From Flaviflexus sp. (GTDB lineage Bacteria; Actinomycetota; Actinomycetes; Actinomycetales; Actinomycetaceae): 64,000 nt of DNA. The stretch is from assembly GCA_030537635.1 (NCBI GenBank), contig JAUNVM010000004.1, positions 45,210 through 109,209 on the forward strand, given 5' to 3'. The notes under the pieces are model-generated. The model ran no database searches. It was not told the origin of the DNA and saw nothing but the letters and a program-made list of their open reading frames with translations. Positions 33,691 to 42,738 of this stretch are shown in pieces. The translations under genes were made by a program, and so were the position numbers. Each line of letters opens with the position of its first letter. Position 1 is the stretch's first letter.

Positions 33691-34526
33691 AGCGCGCCGG
33701 TGTGGCCGGCGATCCCATCGCCCATTCCCTGTCCCCGGTTCTGCACCGGGCGGCCTACGCCGATCTCGGGGTGGATCTGAGCTACGATCTGCTGCCCACC
33801 CCGCAGGAGAAGCTTGATGAGCTGCTGGACAGCCTCGATGCCTCGTGGGCCGGAATCTCGTTGACGATGCCGCATAAGCAGGCCGTCATTCCTCGCCTCG
33901 ACATGGTGGACGGACTGGCCAAGACCGTGGGTGCGGTCAATACCGTGTGCGTGCAGCCCACGGGAAACATGCTCGTCGGCTTCAATACCGATGTTGCCGG
34001 TATCGTCTCCGCCGTGCGCGAGGTATCGCCGGAGCCGGTGAGCTCCTGCCTCATCCTCGGCGGACGGGCCACCGCCTCGTCAACGCTGGCCGCTGCCGTC
34101 GAGCTGGGCACCCGCAATCTCACCATCGCGGCGCGCAATCACGGCGGACCGGGCTCGGCGCTTACCGCCGCGACCCGGATGAATCTCAGCCCCGAGCTCA
34201 TGCGCTTCGATCCGGACACCATTGCCGCCCGGGCCGAGCGCAGCTCCCTTCTGGTTTCCACCGTTCCGGCCGGGGTGGCCGACCGGGTGGCCGAGGAACT
34301 TGCCGCGCGGCAACCTGATCTGTCCCACCTCACCGTGCTTGACGTCGTTTACGAGCCCTGGCCGAGCAGGCTCACCGCCGTGGCTGGCGAGCTCGGTGCG
34401 CGAATCGTTCCGGGCTGGCTCATGCTCGTCCACCAGGCGGCCCGCCAGGTCCGCCTGTTCACGGGGCGCATGCCGCGCGTTGAGGTCATGAAGCGAGCCC
34501 TGGAAGAGGAGCTGGCGAGGAGATGA
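33687..34526 (+). CDS. aroE: Shikimate dehydrogenase
   Basis: Reduces 3-dehydroshikimate to shikimate with NADPH. The 279-residue protein begins with GTG inside the mltG stop and shows HSLSPVLHRAAYADLG for substrate binding, catalytic Lys in SLTMPHKQAV, Asn/Asp in VGFNTDVAGIV, and a nucleotide-binding GGRATASSTLAAAVELG. The last differs from the common GAGGAA form, so cofactor preference may vary. An in-frame extension to 33633 is unsupported. It overlaps the prepilin peptidase gene by four bases. Confidence 0.92.
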   Translation: MKRAGVAGDPIAHSLSPVLHRAAYADLGVDLSYDLLPTPQEKLDELLDSLDASWAGISLTMPHKQAVIPRLDMVDGLAKTVGAVNTVCVQPTGNMLVGFNTDVAGIVSAVREVSPEPVSSCLILGGRATASSTLAAAVELGTRNLTIAARNHGGPGSALTAATRMNLSPELMRFDPDTIAARAERSSLLVSTVPAGVADRVAEELAARQPDLSHLTVLDVVYEPWPSRLTAVAGELGARIVPGWLMLVHQAARQVRLFTGRMPRVEVMKRALEEELARR

Positions 34527-35035
34527 AGGGGATGGGGGCACGAGCCCTGGCCACCTGGGCCACGCTCGGCGCCCTCGCCTCGATCCCAGCCGCCGGTCAC
34601 CAGATACCGGCGGCTTTATTTTTCTCCACACTGTGCGTTCTCAGTGTCGTCGACTGGCGCACCCGCTATTTACCCGATCCGCTGCAGCGCCTCGGCTATC
34701 TTGCCACCGCGGCCGAGGCGGCCTGGCAGGTGGCTGGCGGCGCGCGGTGGCCCGATGTGGTGGCCGCCTGGTCGGCCGGGGTCATCGGTGGCCTGGTCCT
34801 CTTTGCCGCGGCCTGGCGCACCGGCCAGCTCGGCCTTGGTGACGTCAAGCTGGCGGGGGCCTGCGGGGCCTGGCTGGCGCTCACCTGCCCGGGCCGGATT
34901 CCGCTCGCGCTTCTGGTCATGGGGGTAGTTGGCGCGCTCGGTGCGGTGCGGTCAAGGAGCGGCACCTTTGCTTATGGCCCGGCCATCGCCGCCGGGACGT
35001 ATGCGGCCTGCCTTGCTCATCTGGCAGTAGTATAG
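34523..35035 (+). CDS. A24 family prepilin peptidase, short form
   Basis: A 170-residue membrane aspartyl protease of the type IV prepilin peptidase family. The two catalytic Asp residues appear in [12 protein letters not shown] and in the GxGD motif LGLGDVKL. It lacks the cytosolic cysteine-rich N-methylation domain of full-length PilD, like other short archaeal- or actinobacterial-type members. About six hydrophobic segments are visible. It sits inside the shikimate cluster, coupled to aroE by a four-base overlap; no pilin genes are in the window, so its substrate lies elsewhere. Confidence 0.85.
   Translation: MKGMGARALATWATLGALASIPAAGHQIPAALFFSTLCVLSVVDWRTRYLPDPLQRLGYLATAAEAAWQVAGGARWPDVVAAWSAGVIGGLVLFAAAWRTGQLGLGDVKLAGACGAWLALTCPGRIPLALLVMGVVGALGAVRSRSGTFAYGPAIAAGTYAACLAHLAVV
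35028..35033 (+). promoter_or_regulatory. Putative -10 box before aroC
   Basis: TAGTAT overlaps the prepilin peptidase stop and ends seven bases before the aroC ATG, the spacing expected for a leaderless start. The intervening AGGGGGC could also serve as a ribosome binding site on read-through mRNA. Confidence 0.35.
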
Positions 35036-35040
35036 GGGGC

Positions 35041-36243
35041 ATGCGATGGATGACTGCCGGAGAATCACACGGACCCGCCCTCGTGGGCATGATTGAGGGA
35101 CTGCCCGCTGGTATCGAGGTGACGAGCACCGATATTGGCGAGGCGCTGGCGCGGCGCCGCCAAGGAGCCGGCCGCGGCGCCCGGCAAAAGTTTGAACGCG
35201 ATGAGCTTGAGGTGCTGTCCGGGGTGCGCCACGGGGTGACCATCGGCTCACCCATCTCCCTCGTCATCCGCAATTCGGAATGGCCGAAGTGGACCGCGGT
35301 CATGAGCCCGGATCCGGTGGCCCCCGAGGAGCTCATGATCGATGCCGGGAAGGGTGATGAGCGAGAAATTGCACGCAACCGTCCCCTCACTCGGCCCCGG
35401 CCCGGCCACGCCGACCTCACCGGCATGCGCAAGTACGGCTTTGCCGACGCCCGGCCGGTGCTGGAACGAGCGAGTGCCCGCGAAACGGCCATGCGGGTTG
35501 GACTCGGCGAGATTGCCGCCCGCTTCCTCTCCCAGGCCGCCGGCATTCAGCTCGTCTCCCACGTCGTCACCATTGGTCCGGTGACGGTGCCCAAGGGTGC
35601 CGGCCTGCCCTGGCCCGGCGATGTCGCCGAGTTGGATGAGAATCCGGTGCGCTGCTTTGACCCGCAGACAGCGGAGGAAATGGTGGAGGAGATTGATCGG
35701 GCCCGCCGGGAGGGCAATACGCTCGGCGGCGTCGTCGAGGTTCTCGCATACGGCATGCCGCCGGGTCTCGGCTCCTACATTTCCACCCCGGCCCGGCTCG
35801 ACGGTCGGCTCGCCCAGGCCCTCATGTCCATTCAGGCCGTCAAGGGAGTCGAGGTGGGCGATGGTTTCGCCACCGCGCGCCGGCGCGGCTCGGTCGCTCA
35901 CGACGAAATTGTTCGCTCCGGTTCGGGTCGCATTGCCCGGCGCACTAATCGGGCCGGTGGCGTTGAGGGCGGCATGTCCAATGGCGAGGTGCTCAAGGTG
36001 CGCTGCGCCTACAAGCCGATCTCCACGGTTCCCCGGGCGCTGGCCACCATCGACGTTGCCACCGGCGAGCCCGCCACCGCCATTCACCAGCGCTCCGACA
36101 CGTGCGCGGTTGTTCCCGGCGCCGTCATCGCCGAGGCCATGGTCGCCCTCACCCTCGCCGAAGCGCTGCTCGACAAGACCGGCGGGGACAGCCTCGCCGA
36201 GGTGCGCCGCAATCTCGCCGGCTACCTGGAGGACAACGCATGA
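35041..36243 (+). CDS. aroC: Chorismate synthase
   Basis: FMN-dependent last step of the shikimate pathway. The 400-residue protein begins [20 protein letters not shown], then has [12 protein letters not shown] near residue 42, [21 protein letters not shown], and the C-terminal [15 protein letters not shown]. Full length and intact. It requires reduced FMN, which is of interest given the FMN-riboswitch-linked transporter 20 kb downstream. Its stop overlaps the aroKB start by four bases (ATGA). Confidence 0.97.
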   Translation: MRWMTAGESHGPALVGMIEGLPAGIEVTSTDIGEALARRRQGAGRGARQKFERDELEVLSGVRHGVTIGSPISLVIRNSEWPKWTAVMSPDPVAPEELMIDAGKGDEREIARNRPLTRPRPGHADLTGMRKYGFADARPVLERASARETAMRVGLGEIAARFLSQAAGIQLVSHVVTIGPVTVPKGAGLPWPGDVAELDENPVRCFDPQTAEEMVEEIDRARREGNTLGGVVEVLAYGMPPGLGSYISTPARLDGRLAQALMSIQAVKGVEVGDGFATARRRGSVAHDEIVRSGSGRIARRTNRAGGVEGGMSNGEVLKVRCAYKPISTVPRALATIDVATGEPATAIHQRSDTCAVVPGAVIAEAMVALTLAEALLDKTGGDSLAEVRRNLAGYLEDNA

Positions 36244-37790
36244 GGCCGTACGCCGTCTTCGTTGGCCTGCCCGGCTCGGGCAAGTCCACCATTGCTTCCC
36301 ACATCGCCAGGCGGGCCGGCCTCGAGTTTCAGGACAGCGATGAGCTCATCGTTGCCCGGGAACGCCGGTCGATTCCACAGATCTTCGAGGAGGAGGGGGA
36401 GGAGGGCTTTCGCCGCATCGAGGCCGAGGTCATCACCGAGGCCCTCTCCTCGTTTTCCGGGGTGCTCGCACTTGGCGGGGGAGCGGTAACCACGCCCCAG
36501 GTGCGCCGGGCCCTGCGCGGCCACCGAGTGGTCGTCATGACCGCCGACTTTGATGTGCTGCTCGAGCGGCTGCGCCGCCGGCCCGGCAAACGCCCCCTCA
36601 TCGATGCTGATCCGCCCGGGGCGCTCGCCCGGCTCAGGGACGAGCGTGAGCCGCTCTACCGGCAGGTCGCCACCCACGTCGCCAAGAGCGCCAATCAGCC
36701 GATCCTGCGCACCGCCGACGCGGTAGAGAAACTGCTCGAGGAGGATGTTGCGGCGATCGACGTTGGCTCGTACCGGGTGCGGATTGGCCGCGGCCTCGAT
36801 GATCTCGTCTGCCAGGGTGCCGCCGGCGCCTCCGCCGCCCTCATCGTCCATCCCGCCGATCTCGCCGAGCCCGCCGGCCGGCTCGCCGGCCAGCTGACCG
36901 AGCGCGGCATTCCCGCCGAGCTGCACCTTGTCGCCGACGGAGAGGCCCAAAAGTGCTCGGCGGAGCTGCTGCGGGCCTGGGACCGCCTTGGCGAGCTTGC
37001 CTTTGGTCGCGATGCCATCATCATCGGCCTGGGCGGCGGTGCCACCACCGACCTCGCCGGCTTCATCGCCGCCAGCTGGCTGCGCGGCATCGACGTGCTC
37101 CAGGTTCCGACCTCGCTGCTCGGCATGGTCGACGCCGCCGTTGGCGGCAAGACCGGCATTGACACCTCCGCCGGCAAGAATCTCGTCGGAGCGTTCCACG
37201 CCCCCGTTGGGGTGATCGCCGACCTCGACCACCTTCGTACGCTACCGCGCGCCGAGCTCATTAACGGTGCCGCCGAGATGATCAAATGCGGATGGATCGA
37301 CGATGCTCATATCCTCGACCTCATGTCCCGTCCCGGCGTGCTCGACGATCCCTGGCTCGACGAGGCCATCACCCGCGCCATTGCGGTCAAGGCGCGGGTT
37401 GTCACCGAGGACTTTCAGGAACGGGGCCTGCGGGAGATCCTCAACTACGGCCACACCCTCGCCCACGGTATTGAACGCGCGGAAAACTATTCGATCCGCC
37501 ACGGCGAGGCCGTGGCCATCGGCTGCGTCTTTGCCGCCGCGCTCGCCGAGGCCGCCGGAATAGCCGAAGCGGGCCTTACAGAGCGCACCCGGGCCTCCAT
37601 GAGCGCGGTCGGCCTACCGGTCACCTACACCGAGGGGCGCCGTGAAGCTCTGCTGGATGCGATGAGCCGGGATAAGAAGGTGCGCGGCGGCAAGCTGCGC
37701 TTCATCGTGCTCAACCGCCAGGGTGAGCCCCGCCCCTACACGCCGAGCCACGCCGAGCTCGACACAGCATTTGCGGCGGTGGGCGCATGA
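36240..37790 (+). CDS. aroKB: Fused shikimate kinase / 3-dehydroquinate synthase
   Basis: One 516-residue chain with two pathway enzymes. Residues 1-165 are shikimate kinase: P-loop GLPGSGKST (9-17), shikimate-binding DSDELI, LGGGAVT and the lid [11 protein letters not shown]. Residues from about 172 are 3-dehydroquinate synthase: [12 protein letters not shown]-binding [33 protein letters not shown], metal ligands in the region ending [14 protein letters not shown], and [11 protein letters not shown]. Both halves look active. The ATG overlaps aroC by four bases; an upstream extension to 36102 runs inside aroC and is rejected. Such fusions occur in bifidobacteria and relatives. Confidence 0.95.
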   Translation: MRPYAVFVGLPGSGKSTIASHIARRAGLEFQDSDELIVARERRSIPQIFEEEGEEGFRRIEAEVITEALSSFSGVLALGGGAVTTPQVRRALRGHRVVVMTADFDVLLERLRRRPGKRPLIDADPPGALARLRDEREPLYRQVATHVAKSANQPILRTADAVEKLLEEDVAAIDVGSYRVRIGRGLDDLVCQGAAGASAALIVHPADLAEPAGRLAGQLTERGIPAELHLVADGEAQKCSAELLRAWDRLGELAFGRDAIIIGLGGGATTDLAGFIAASWLRGIDVLQVPTSLLGMVDAAVGGKTGIDTSAGKNLVGAFHAPVGVIADLDHLRTLPRAELINGAAEMIKCGWIDDAHILDLMSRPGVLDDPWLDEAITRAIAVKARVVTEDFQERGLREILNYGHTLAHGIERAENYSIRHGEAVAIGCVFAAALAEAAGIAEAGLTERTRASMSAVGLPVTYTEGRREALLDAMSRDKKVRGGKLRFIVLNRQGEPRPYTPSHAELDTAFAAVGA

Positions 37791-38332
37791 TCATCGTGCT
37801 CGGACCGCCCGGATGTGGGGCGGAAGAGGTGGGCGCCGAGCTCATTGCCTCCGGCCACCGCGTGCTCCACTCGGATCTGCTCGCCGAGGAACACGCCGGA
37901 ATGAGCCTCCCCGATCTTGCCATCACCCAGGGTCAAAAGGCCGTTGAGAAGGCCACCGAGGCGGGTGCCCTCGCGGGCTTTGCCGCTCGCCCCGATATTC
38001 TTATCCTCGGCTCTGGAGCGCTTGGTAACGAACCGGGGGATGAGGCGGGAAAGGCCGTGCGCGCTGCTCTTGCGCAGGCCCGGGAGCGCGGGGACAGAAC
38101 CGTATGCCTCATGGCCCAGCCGCATGTGCTGTCCCGGCGGTCCGGCCTGGATGCGCCGCGCCGAGTGGCCCTCGGGGCACCGCGCGCCATGTTCCTTGCT
38201 ATGCTCACGAAGCGGATGCCCCTGTATGAAGAGGGCAACGACATCATCGCCACCGACGACGGGGACTGGCCCACCATCGCCGCCTGCCTGGTGGATCACA
38301 GTAAGCCCGGGAATATGGGGGATCGGGCGTGA
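37787..38332 (+). CDS. Shikimate-kinase-like protein lacking the P-loop lysine
   Basis: A 181-residue protein resembling shikimate kinase in plan but probably unable to bind ATP normally. The P-loop position reads GPPGCGAEEV (6-15) with no Lys-Ser/Thr. Then come HSDLLAEEHAGMSLPDLA (the SDxxIE and GxSI region), ILGSGALG in place of the LGGGA motif, and RMPLYEEGNDIIATDDGD, matching the R-x-x-LYxExA end of the family. The frame is intact, codon use is normal, and its ATG overlaps aroKB by four bases, so it is kept and co-translated. A regulatory or scaffolding role is possible. It could also be a decaying duplicate. Confidence 0.75.
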   Translation: MIIVLGPPGCGAEEVGAELIASGHRVLHSDLLAEEHAGMSLPDLAITQGQKAVEKATEAGALAGFAARPDILILGSGALGNEPGDEAGKAVRAALAQARERGDRTVCLMAQPHVLSRRSGLDAPRRVALGAPRAMFLAMLTKRMPLYEEGNDIIATDDGDWPTIAACLVDHSKPGNMGDRA

Positions 38333-38338
38333 GCCCGG

Positions 38339-38344
38339 TACCCT
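38339..38344 (+). promoter_or_regulatory. Putative -10 box for efp
   Basis: TACCCT in the 38-bp gap before efp. RNA from about 38352 would retain the GAAGGAG site before the GTG. Modest match only. Confidence 0.3.
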
Positions 38345-38370
38345 TGTTGGCGTAACGAGAAGGAGTTGTT

Positions 38371-38934
38371 GTGGCAACGACGAATGATTTGAAGAATGGC
38401 ATGGTGCTGCGCCTCGAGGGCCAGCTGTGGTCCGTGGTGGAGTTCCAGCACGTCAAGCCGGGCAAGGGGCCCGCCTTCGTGCGCACGAAGGTGAAGAACG
38501 TCCTCACCGGCAAGACCGTCGACAAGACGTTTAATGCCGGTGTGAAGGTGGAGACCGCCACCGTTGACCGGCGCGACATGCAGTACCTGTACCACGATGG
38601 CCAGGACTACGTGTTCATGGACATGGAGAACTACGAGCAGCTGCCCATCGATGCCGATATCGTCGGCGATGCCGCGAATTATCTCCTGGAAAACCAGAAC
38701 GTCATCATCGCCACCCACGAGGGGCAGGTGCTGTTCATCGAGATGCCGCCGTCGGTGATCCTCGAGATTACCTACACCGAGCCGGGCCTGCAGGGTGACC
38801 GCTCGAATGCGGGAACGAAGCCCGCCACCTTGGAGACCGGAGCGGAAATCCAGGTTCCGCTGTTCCTCGACCAGGGCACCAAGGTCAAGGTGGATACTCG
38901 CACCGGCTCCTACCTCGGGCGCGCGAACGACTGA
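38371..38934 (+). CDS. efp: Translation elongation factor P
   Basis: Relieves ribosome stalling at polyproline. The 187-residue protein has the three-domain EF-P length: KOW domain with [17 protein letters not shown], the loop [14 protein letters not shown] whose tip Lys (PGKGP) is the modification site in some bacteria, and the OB domains ending [14 protein letters not shown]. No EpmA or other modification genes are in the window. The GTG start has GAAGGAG upstream. nusB starts immediately after the stop, as in most actinobacteria. Confidence 0.98.
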   Translation: MATTNDLKNGMVLRLEGQLWSVVEFQHVKPGKGPAFVRTKVKNVLTGKTVDKTFNAGVKVETATVDRRDMQYLYHDGQDYVFMDMENYEQLPIDADIVGDAANYLLENQNVIIATHEGQVLFIEMPPSVILEITYTEPGLQGDRSNAGTKPATLETGAEIQVPLFLDQGTKVKVDTRTGSYLGRAND

Positions 38935-38935
38935 C

Positions 38936-39829
38936 GTGCGGGCTAATACCACCGGACGCCGGCGGGCGCTCGACGTCATCTTTGAGGCCGAGATCAAGGG
39001 CATCCTTGTTCCCGGCCTCCTGCGCGAGCTCCTAGCCGAGCGACAGAACATGTCCACCGCCCAGGTCCCCATTCGCGGGGCGGGCGTCGAACTCGTCGAG
39101 GTCGTGGCCGATCACCTCTACGAGCTCGATTCCCTCATCGACCACTACTCAACCTGGGGTCTGCGTCGCCTTTCCCGGGTGGACCGTGCGGTCCTGCGGC
39201 TCGGCATTGCCGAGCTGCGCTACCGGGGTGTCGACGTTCCCGTGGTTGTCTCCGAATACTCCGGCATCATCCGCGAGATTGGCTCCTCCCGCTCCGTCCC
39301 CTTCCTCACCGCCATCTTCAACCGGGTGGCCGAGGACATGAAGGAGGGCATCGAGCCTCCCACGAAGGACACCGAGCACGCCATCGACATCGCCGCCGCC
39401 TCCCAGCTAGCCGAAGAAGCAGCCCAAGCAGCTGCCGAGCGCGAGGCCTCCGCATCCACTGAGAAGGCCGACGAGATCGAGAATGTGGATCTTGCGGCCG
39501 CAGAACCTGCAGACGGCGACGAAGGTACGCCGGCTACGGCGTCCCGGGCAGCTGCCGCCGAGGCCGATGAGGCCATGGTGGCCGGCGCTGCGGGGGAGCC
39601 TGCCAGCGACGAACCGGAGGCGGAAGCCCACCGGCTGGAGATCGATGAGGCGGCCGAGTCTAAGCCGGCCGATGAATCAGCCGGATCCGGACACAGCGAG
39701 GATCGTGGCGAGTCCCACGCCCCGCAATCTTTGGCCGATATTGCCGGCCGTAATCAGGCGGCCCACGCCGCAGCAACCGGCGATAACGGCGAGGGTGAGG
39801 CGGCCCCATCGGCCCCCAGCGCCCCGTGA
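38936..39829 (+). CDS. nusB: Transcription antitermination factor NusB with acidic extension
   Basis: RNA-binding factor for rRNA antitermination. Residues 1-140 form a normal NusB domain (RRRALDVIFEAEIKG near the start; LRRLSRVDRAVLRLGIAEL; VVVSEYSGIIREIGSS; FLTAIFNRVAED). The other 157 residues are a low-complexity Ala/Glu/Asp-rich tail with no membrane segment, about doubling the usual length. The GTG at 38936 starts two bases after the efp stop; an upstream extension lies inside efp and is rejected. The pyr operon begins after a terminator. Confidence 0.92.
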   Translation: MRANTTGRRRALDVIFEAEIKGILVPGLLRELLAERQNMSTAQVPIRGAGVELVEVVADHLYELDSLIDHYSTWGLRRLSRVDRAVLRLGIAELRYRGVDVPVVVSEYSGIIREIGSSRSVPFLTAIFNRVAEDMKEGIEPPTKDTEHAIDIAAASQLAEEAAQAAAEREASASTEKADEIENVDLAAAEPADGDEGTPATASRAAAAEADEAMVAGAAGEPASDEPEAEAHRLEIDEAAESKPADESAGSGHSEDRGESHAPQSLADIAGRNQAAHAAATGDNGEGEAAPSAPSAP

Positions 39830-39838
39830 GATAAGCGT

Positions 39839-39865
39839 GATGCCCGGCGGTACCCGCCGGGCATC
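39839..39865 (+). terminator. Terminator after nusB
   Basis: A perfect 12-bp GC-rich stem (39839-39850 with 39854-39865), three-base loop, ten bases after the nusB stop. No U-run follows. It separates efp-nusB from the pyr operon promoter. Confidence 0.6.
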
Positions 39866-39869
39866 CTGC

Positions 39870-39875
39870 TAATCT
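39870..39875 (+). promoter_or_regulatory. Putative -10 box of the pyr operon
   Basis: TAATCT, five bases beyond the nusB terminator. Transcription from about 39882 would give a leader of about 63 bases containing the PyrR-type hairpin. Confidence 0.45.
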
Positions 39876-39905
39876 GGCAGCACAACTGAATATCCGACCG
39901 ACCAT

Positions 39906-39939
39906 CCTTTAAGGACCGTCCAGCGAGGCGGTAAGGAGG
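39906..39939 (+). promoter_or_regulatory. PyrR-binding RNA hairpin overlapping the pyrR ribosome site
   Basis: The loop TCCAGCGAGG (39919-39928), closed by ACCG/CGGT (39915-39918 with 39929-39932), matches the conserved PyrR recognition loop (UCCAGAGAGG in Bacillus). A lower helix CCTT/AAGG (39906-39909 with 39933-39936) occupies part of the AAGGAGG Shine-Dalgarno for pyrR (ATG at 39945). There is no terminator between hairpin and gene, so control is likely translational, as described for mycobacterial pyrR: UMP-bound PyrR would stabilise the fold and block the operon's first gene. Confidence 0.8.
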
Positions 39940-39944
39940 CATAT

Positions 39945-40505
39945 ATGAGTCCACGAACCGTCATGGATGGGGCGGACATTTCCCGCTCCATCACCCGCAT
40001 GGCCCACGAAATTCTCGAGCGCAATCGCGGCTCGGAATCGGTCATCCTGCTCGGCATTCCCTCCCGCGGGGTTCCGCTCGCCGAACGACTGAGCGAAGCC
40101 ATTTCCCAGGCCGGGGGCGCGGATGTTCCCGTCGGATCCCTCGATGTCACCATGTACCGCGATGATCTGCGGCGCAATCCCACCCGGGCTGTCCAGCCCA
40201 CCTCGATTCCCGAACGCGGCATTGACGGCCAGACCGTCATCCTCGTCGACGATGTGTTCTTCTCCGGCCGCACCATTCGCGCGGCGCTCGATGCTGTGAC
40301 GAACATTGGCCGGCCGGCCGCGGTTCAGCTCGCGGTTCTCGCCGACCGGGGTCATCGCGAGCTTCCCATCCGCGCCGACTATGTCGGTAAGAATCTGCCG
40401 ACCTCCCGCGCCGAGCGGGTCAGCGTCCTGCTCAGCGAGATCGACGGATCCGATGCCGTGACGATCGATGGTGCCGCGCAGGCGGGGACGGGGGAGGATC
40501 GGTGA
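39945..40505 (+). CDS. pyrR: Pyrimidine operon regulator PyrR / uracil phosphoribosyltransferase
   Basis: RNA-binding regulator that senses UMP and PRPP, with weak uracil phosphoribosyltransferase activity. The 186-residue protein has [14 protein letters not shown], the substrate loop [27 protein letters not shown], and the PRPP motif [18 protein letters not shown], all typical. The ATG has AAGGAGG five bases before it, within the predicted PyrR hairpin, so autoregulation is expected. It overlaps pyrB by four bases (GTGA). Confidence 0.96.
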   Translation: MSPRTVMDGADISRSITRMAHEILERNRGSESVILLGIPSRGVPLAERLSEAISQAGGADVPVGSLDVTMYRDDLRRNPTRAVQPTSIPERGIDGQTVILVDDVFFSGRTIRAALDAVTNIGRPAAVQLAVLADRGHRELPIRADYVGKNLPTSRAERVSVLLSEIDGSDAVTIDGAAQAGTGEDR

Positions 40506-41461
40506 AGCACCTTCTCTCCGCTGGCGATCTCAGCCTGGACGAGGCACTACTCATTTTGGATACGGCGGAGACGATGCGGGAGACGAATGCCCGCACGATC
40601 CGCAAGCTGCCCGCCCTGCGCGGGCGTACCATTGCCATCATGTTCTTCGAGGACTCCACCCGCACCAGGCTGTCCTTCGAGGCGGCCGCGAAGCGGCTGT
40701 CCGCCGACATTCTCAACTTCTCCGCCAAGGGCTCCTCCCTGTCGAAGGGAGAATCGCTCAAGGATACGGCCCAGACGCTCAAGGCCATGGGGGCCGAGGC
40801 CTTCATTGTTCGCCACCAGGCCTCCGGTGCGGCCCACCGACTTGCCGCCTCGAGCTGGATTGACGCCCCGGTGATTAATGCGGGGGATGGCACCCACCAG
40901 CATCCCACCCAGGCCTTGCTCGACGCGTTTACGATGCGGAGGCATCTGCTGGGAGCCGACCGGCTGGGCAAGGACCTGTCGGGTAAGCACGTCGTTATCG
41001 TCGGCGACATTCTCCACTCGCGGGTGGCTCGCTCCAATGTCGACCTGCTGCACACGCTCGGCGCCAAGGTCACCCTCGTGGCCCCGCCGACGCTCATGCC
41101 GGTCGGGGTGCAGGCATGGAACTGCGAGATTACCTATGATCTCGACGAGGCGATCGCCGAGGGCCCCGAGGCACTCATGATGCTCCGGGTCCAGCATGAG
41201 CGAATGAGCGCGGCCGGCGGCGGCTACTTCCCCTCCCCGGAGGAGTATCACCGCGCCTACGGCCTTGACCTCGCCCGCTCCAATGCCCTTCCCGAGGACG
41301 CCATCGTCCTTCATCCGGGCCCCATGAACCGCGGCCTGGAGATTTCCGCGGAGGCCGCCGATATCGACAAGTCGGTGGTCGTTGAACAGGTTCAAAACGG
41401 TGTCTATGTGCGCATGGCAGTTCTCTACCTGCTGCTCGCGCACGGTGAGGAGGCGGCGTGA
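40502..41461 (+). CDS. pyrB: Aspartate carbamoyltransferase catalytic subunit
   Basis: Condenses carbamoyl phosphate with aspartate. The 319-residue protein shows the carbamoyl phosphate motif [13 protein letters not shown], the [13 protein letters not shown] loop, [17 protein letters not shown], and [11 protein letters not shown]. No regulatory PyrI partner is encoded nearby, as expected in actinobacteria. It starts with GTG inside the pyrR stop and overlaps pyrC by four bases. Confidence 0.97.
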   Translation: MKHLLSAGDLSLDEALLILDTAETMRETNARTIRKLPALRGRTIAIMFFEDSTRTRLSFEAAAKRLSADILNFSAKGSSLSKGESLKDTAQTLKAMGAEAFIVRHQASGAAHRLAASSWIDAPVINAGDGTHQHPTQALLDAFTMRRHLLGADRLGKDLSGKHVVIVGDILHSRVARSNVDLLHTLGAKVTLVAPPTLMPVGVQAWNCEITYDLDEAIAEGPEALMMLRVQHERMSAAGGGYFPSPEEYHRAYGLDLARSNALPEDAIVLHPGPMNRGLEISAEAADIDKSVVVEQVQNGVYVRMAVLYLLLAHGEEAA

Positions 41462-42738
41462 AGCTGCTGCTGAAGGGCGGCTCCCTGCTGGGAGACAAGA
41501 CCGCCGACATTCTGATTGACTCCGGCCATATCGCCGAGATCGGCGAGGGCCTCGATCCGGCCGGCGCCCGCGTGCTCGACGCCGATGGGCTGATTATCCT
41601 GCCCGGCCTCGTCGACCTGCACACGCACCTGCGCGAGCCCGGCCGGGAGGATGCCGAAACCGTCCTCACCGGCACCCGGGCTGCCGCCGCCGGCGGCTTC
41701 ACCTGCGTGCACGCCATGGCCAATACGTCCCCGGTGCAGGACACCGCGGGCGTGGTCGAGCAGGTTCGCCGGCTCGGCATCGAGGCCGGCTATGCTCGCG
41801 TGCGCGTCGTCGGAGCGGTCACCGTCGGCCTGGCCGGGGAGCGGCTGGCCGAGCTGGGTGCGATGGCAGCGAGTGCGGCCCGGGTGCGCATGTTCTCCGA
41901 TGATGGGGTGTGCGTGTCCGATCCGGTGCTCATGCGACGCGCTCTCGAATACGTCAAGTCCTTTGGTGGGGTCATCGCCCAGCATGCTCAGGAGCCCAGG
42001 CTCACCGAGCAGGCGCAGATGCACGAGGGGGATGTCTCCGCGGAGATTGGCCTGGCGGGATGGCCGGCGGTCGCCGAGGAATCGATTATCGCCCGGGACT
42101 GCCTGCTCGCCCAGCACGTCGGCTCGCGCCTCCACGTCCTCCACGTGTCCACGAAGGGCTCGGTTGAGCTCATCCGCTGGGCCAAGTCCCAGGGAATCGC
42201 GGTGACCGCCGAGGCCACCCCGCATCACATCTCCCTCGATCACTCTCTCGCCCGCACCTACGATCCCAAGTACAAGGTCAATCCTCCGCTGCGCACCAAG
42301 GAGGATATCGAGGCACTGCGCGAGGGCCTGGCCGATGGCACCATCGACACAATTGGCACCGACCACGCCCCGCATCCGGTCGAGAAGAAGGACTGCGAGT
42401 GGGCGGCCGGCGCCTTCGGCATGACCGGCCTGGAAACCGCCCTTCCCATCGTTCACGAGACCATGGTGAAATCCGGTGCCATGACGTGGAAAGACGTCGC
42501 CCGCGTCATGTCCACCAAGCCCGCCGAGATCGTTGGCCTGTCCGGCGAGGGCCGGCTCGAGGTCGGCGCCCCCGCCAATATCTGCGCCTACGATCCGGCG
42601 AGCCCGACCGTGGTGCGCGGGGCGGAGCAGGCCACGAAGTCGGCTAACACCCCCTTCGAGGGGCGGGTACTGCCCGGCCGGGTCATGCACACGATTCTCC
42701 GCGGCCGGCCCACGGTCGAGGATGGTGAGGTGGCATGA
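41458..42738 (+). CDS. pyrC: Dihydroorotase
   Basis: Zinc enzyme that cyclises carbamoyl-aspartate. The 426-residue class I form has the metal ligands [12 protein letters not shown] near residue 57, HAQEP and [10 protein letters not shown] histidines, the catalytic Asp in [13 protein letters not shown], and [15 protein letters not shown] at the end. It begins with GTG within the pyrB stop; its stop overlaps carA by four bases. Class I dihydroorotases often associate with the neighbouring transcarbamoylase. Confidence 0.97.
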   Translation: MKLLLKGGSLLGDKTADILIDSGHIAEIGEGLDPAGARVLDADGLIILPGLVDLHTHLREPGREDAETVLTGTRAAAAGGFTCVHAMANTSPVQDTAGVVEQVRRLGIEAGYARVRVVGAVTVGLAGERLAELGAMAASAARVRMFSDDGVCVSDPVLMRRALEYVKSFGGVIAQHAQEPRLTEQAQMHEGDVSAEIGLAGWPAVAEESIIARDCLLAQHVGSRLHVLHVSTKGSVELIRWAKSQGIAVTAEATPHHISLDHSLARTYDPKYKVNPPLRTKEDIEALREGLADGTIDTIGTDHAPHPVEKKDCEWAAGAFGMTGLETALPIVHETMVKSGAMTWKDVARVMSTKPAEIVGLSGEGRLEVGAPANICAYDPASPTVVRGAEQATKSANTPFEGRVLPGRVMHTILRGRPTVEDGEVA

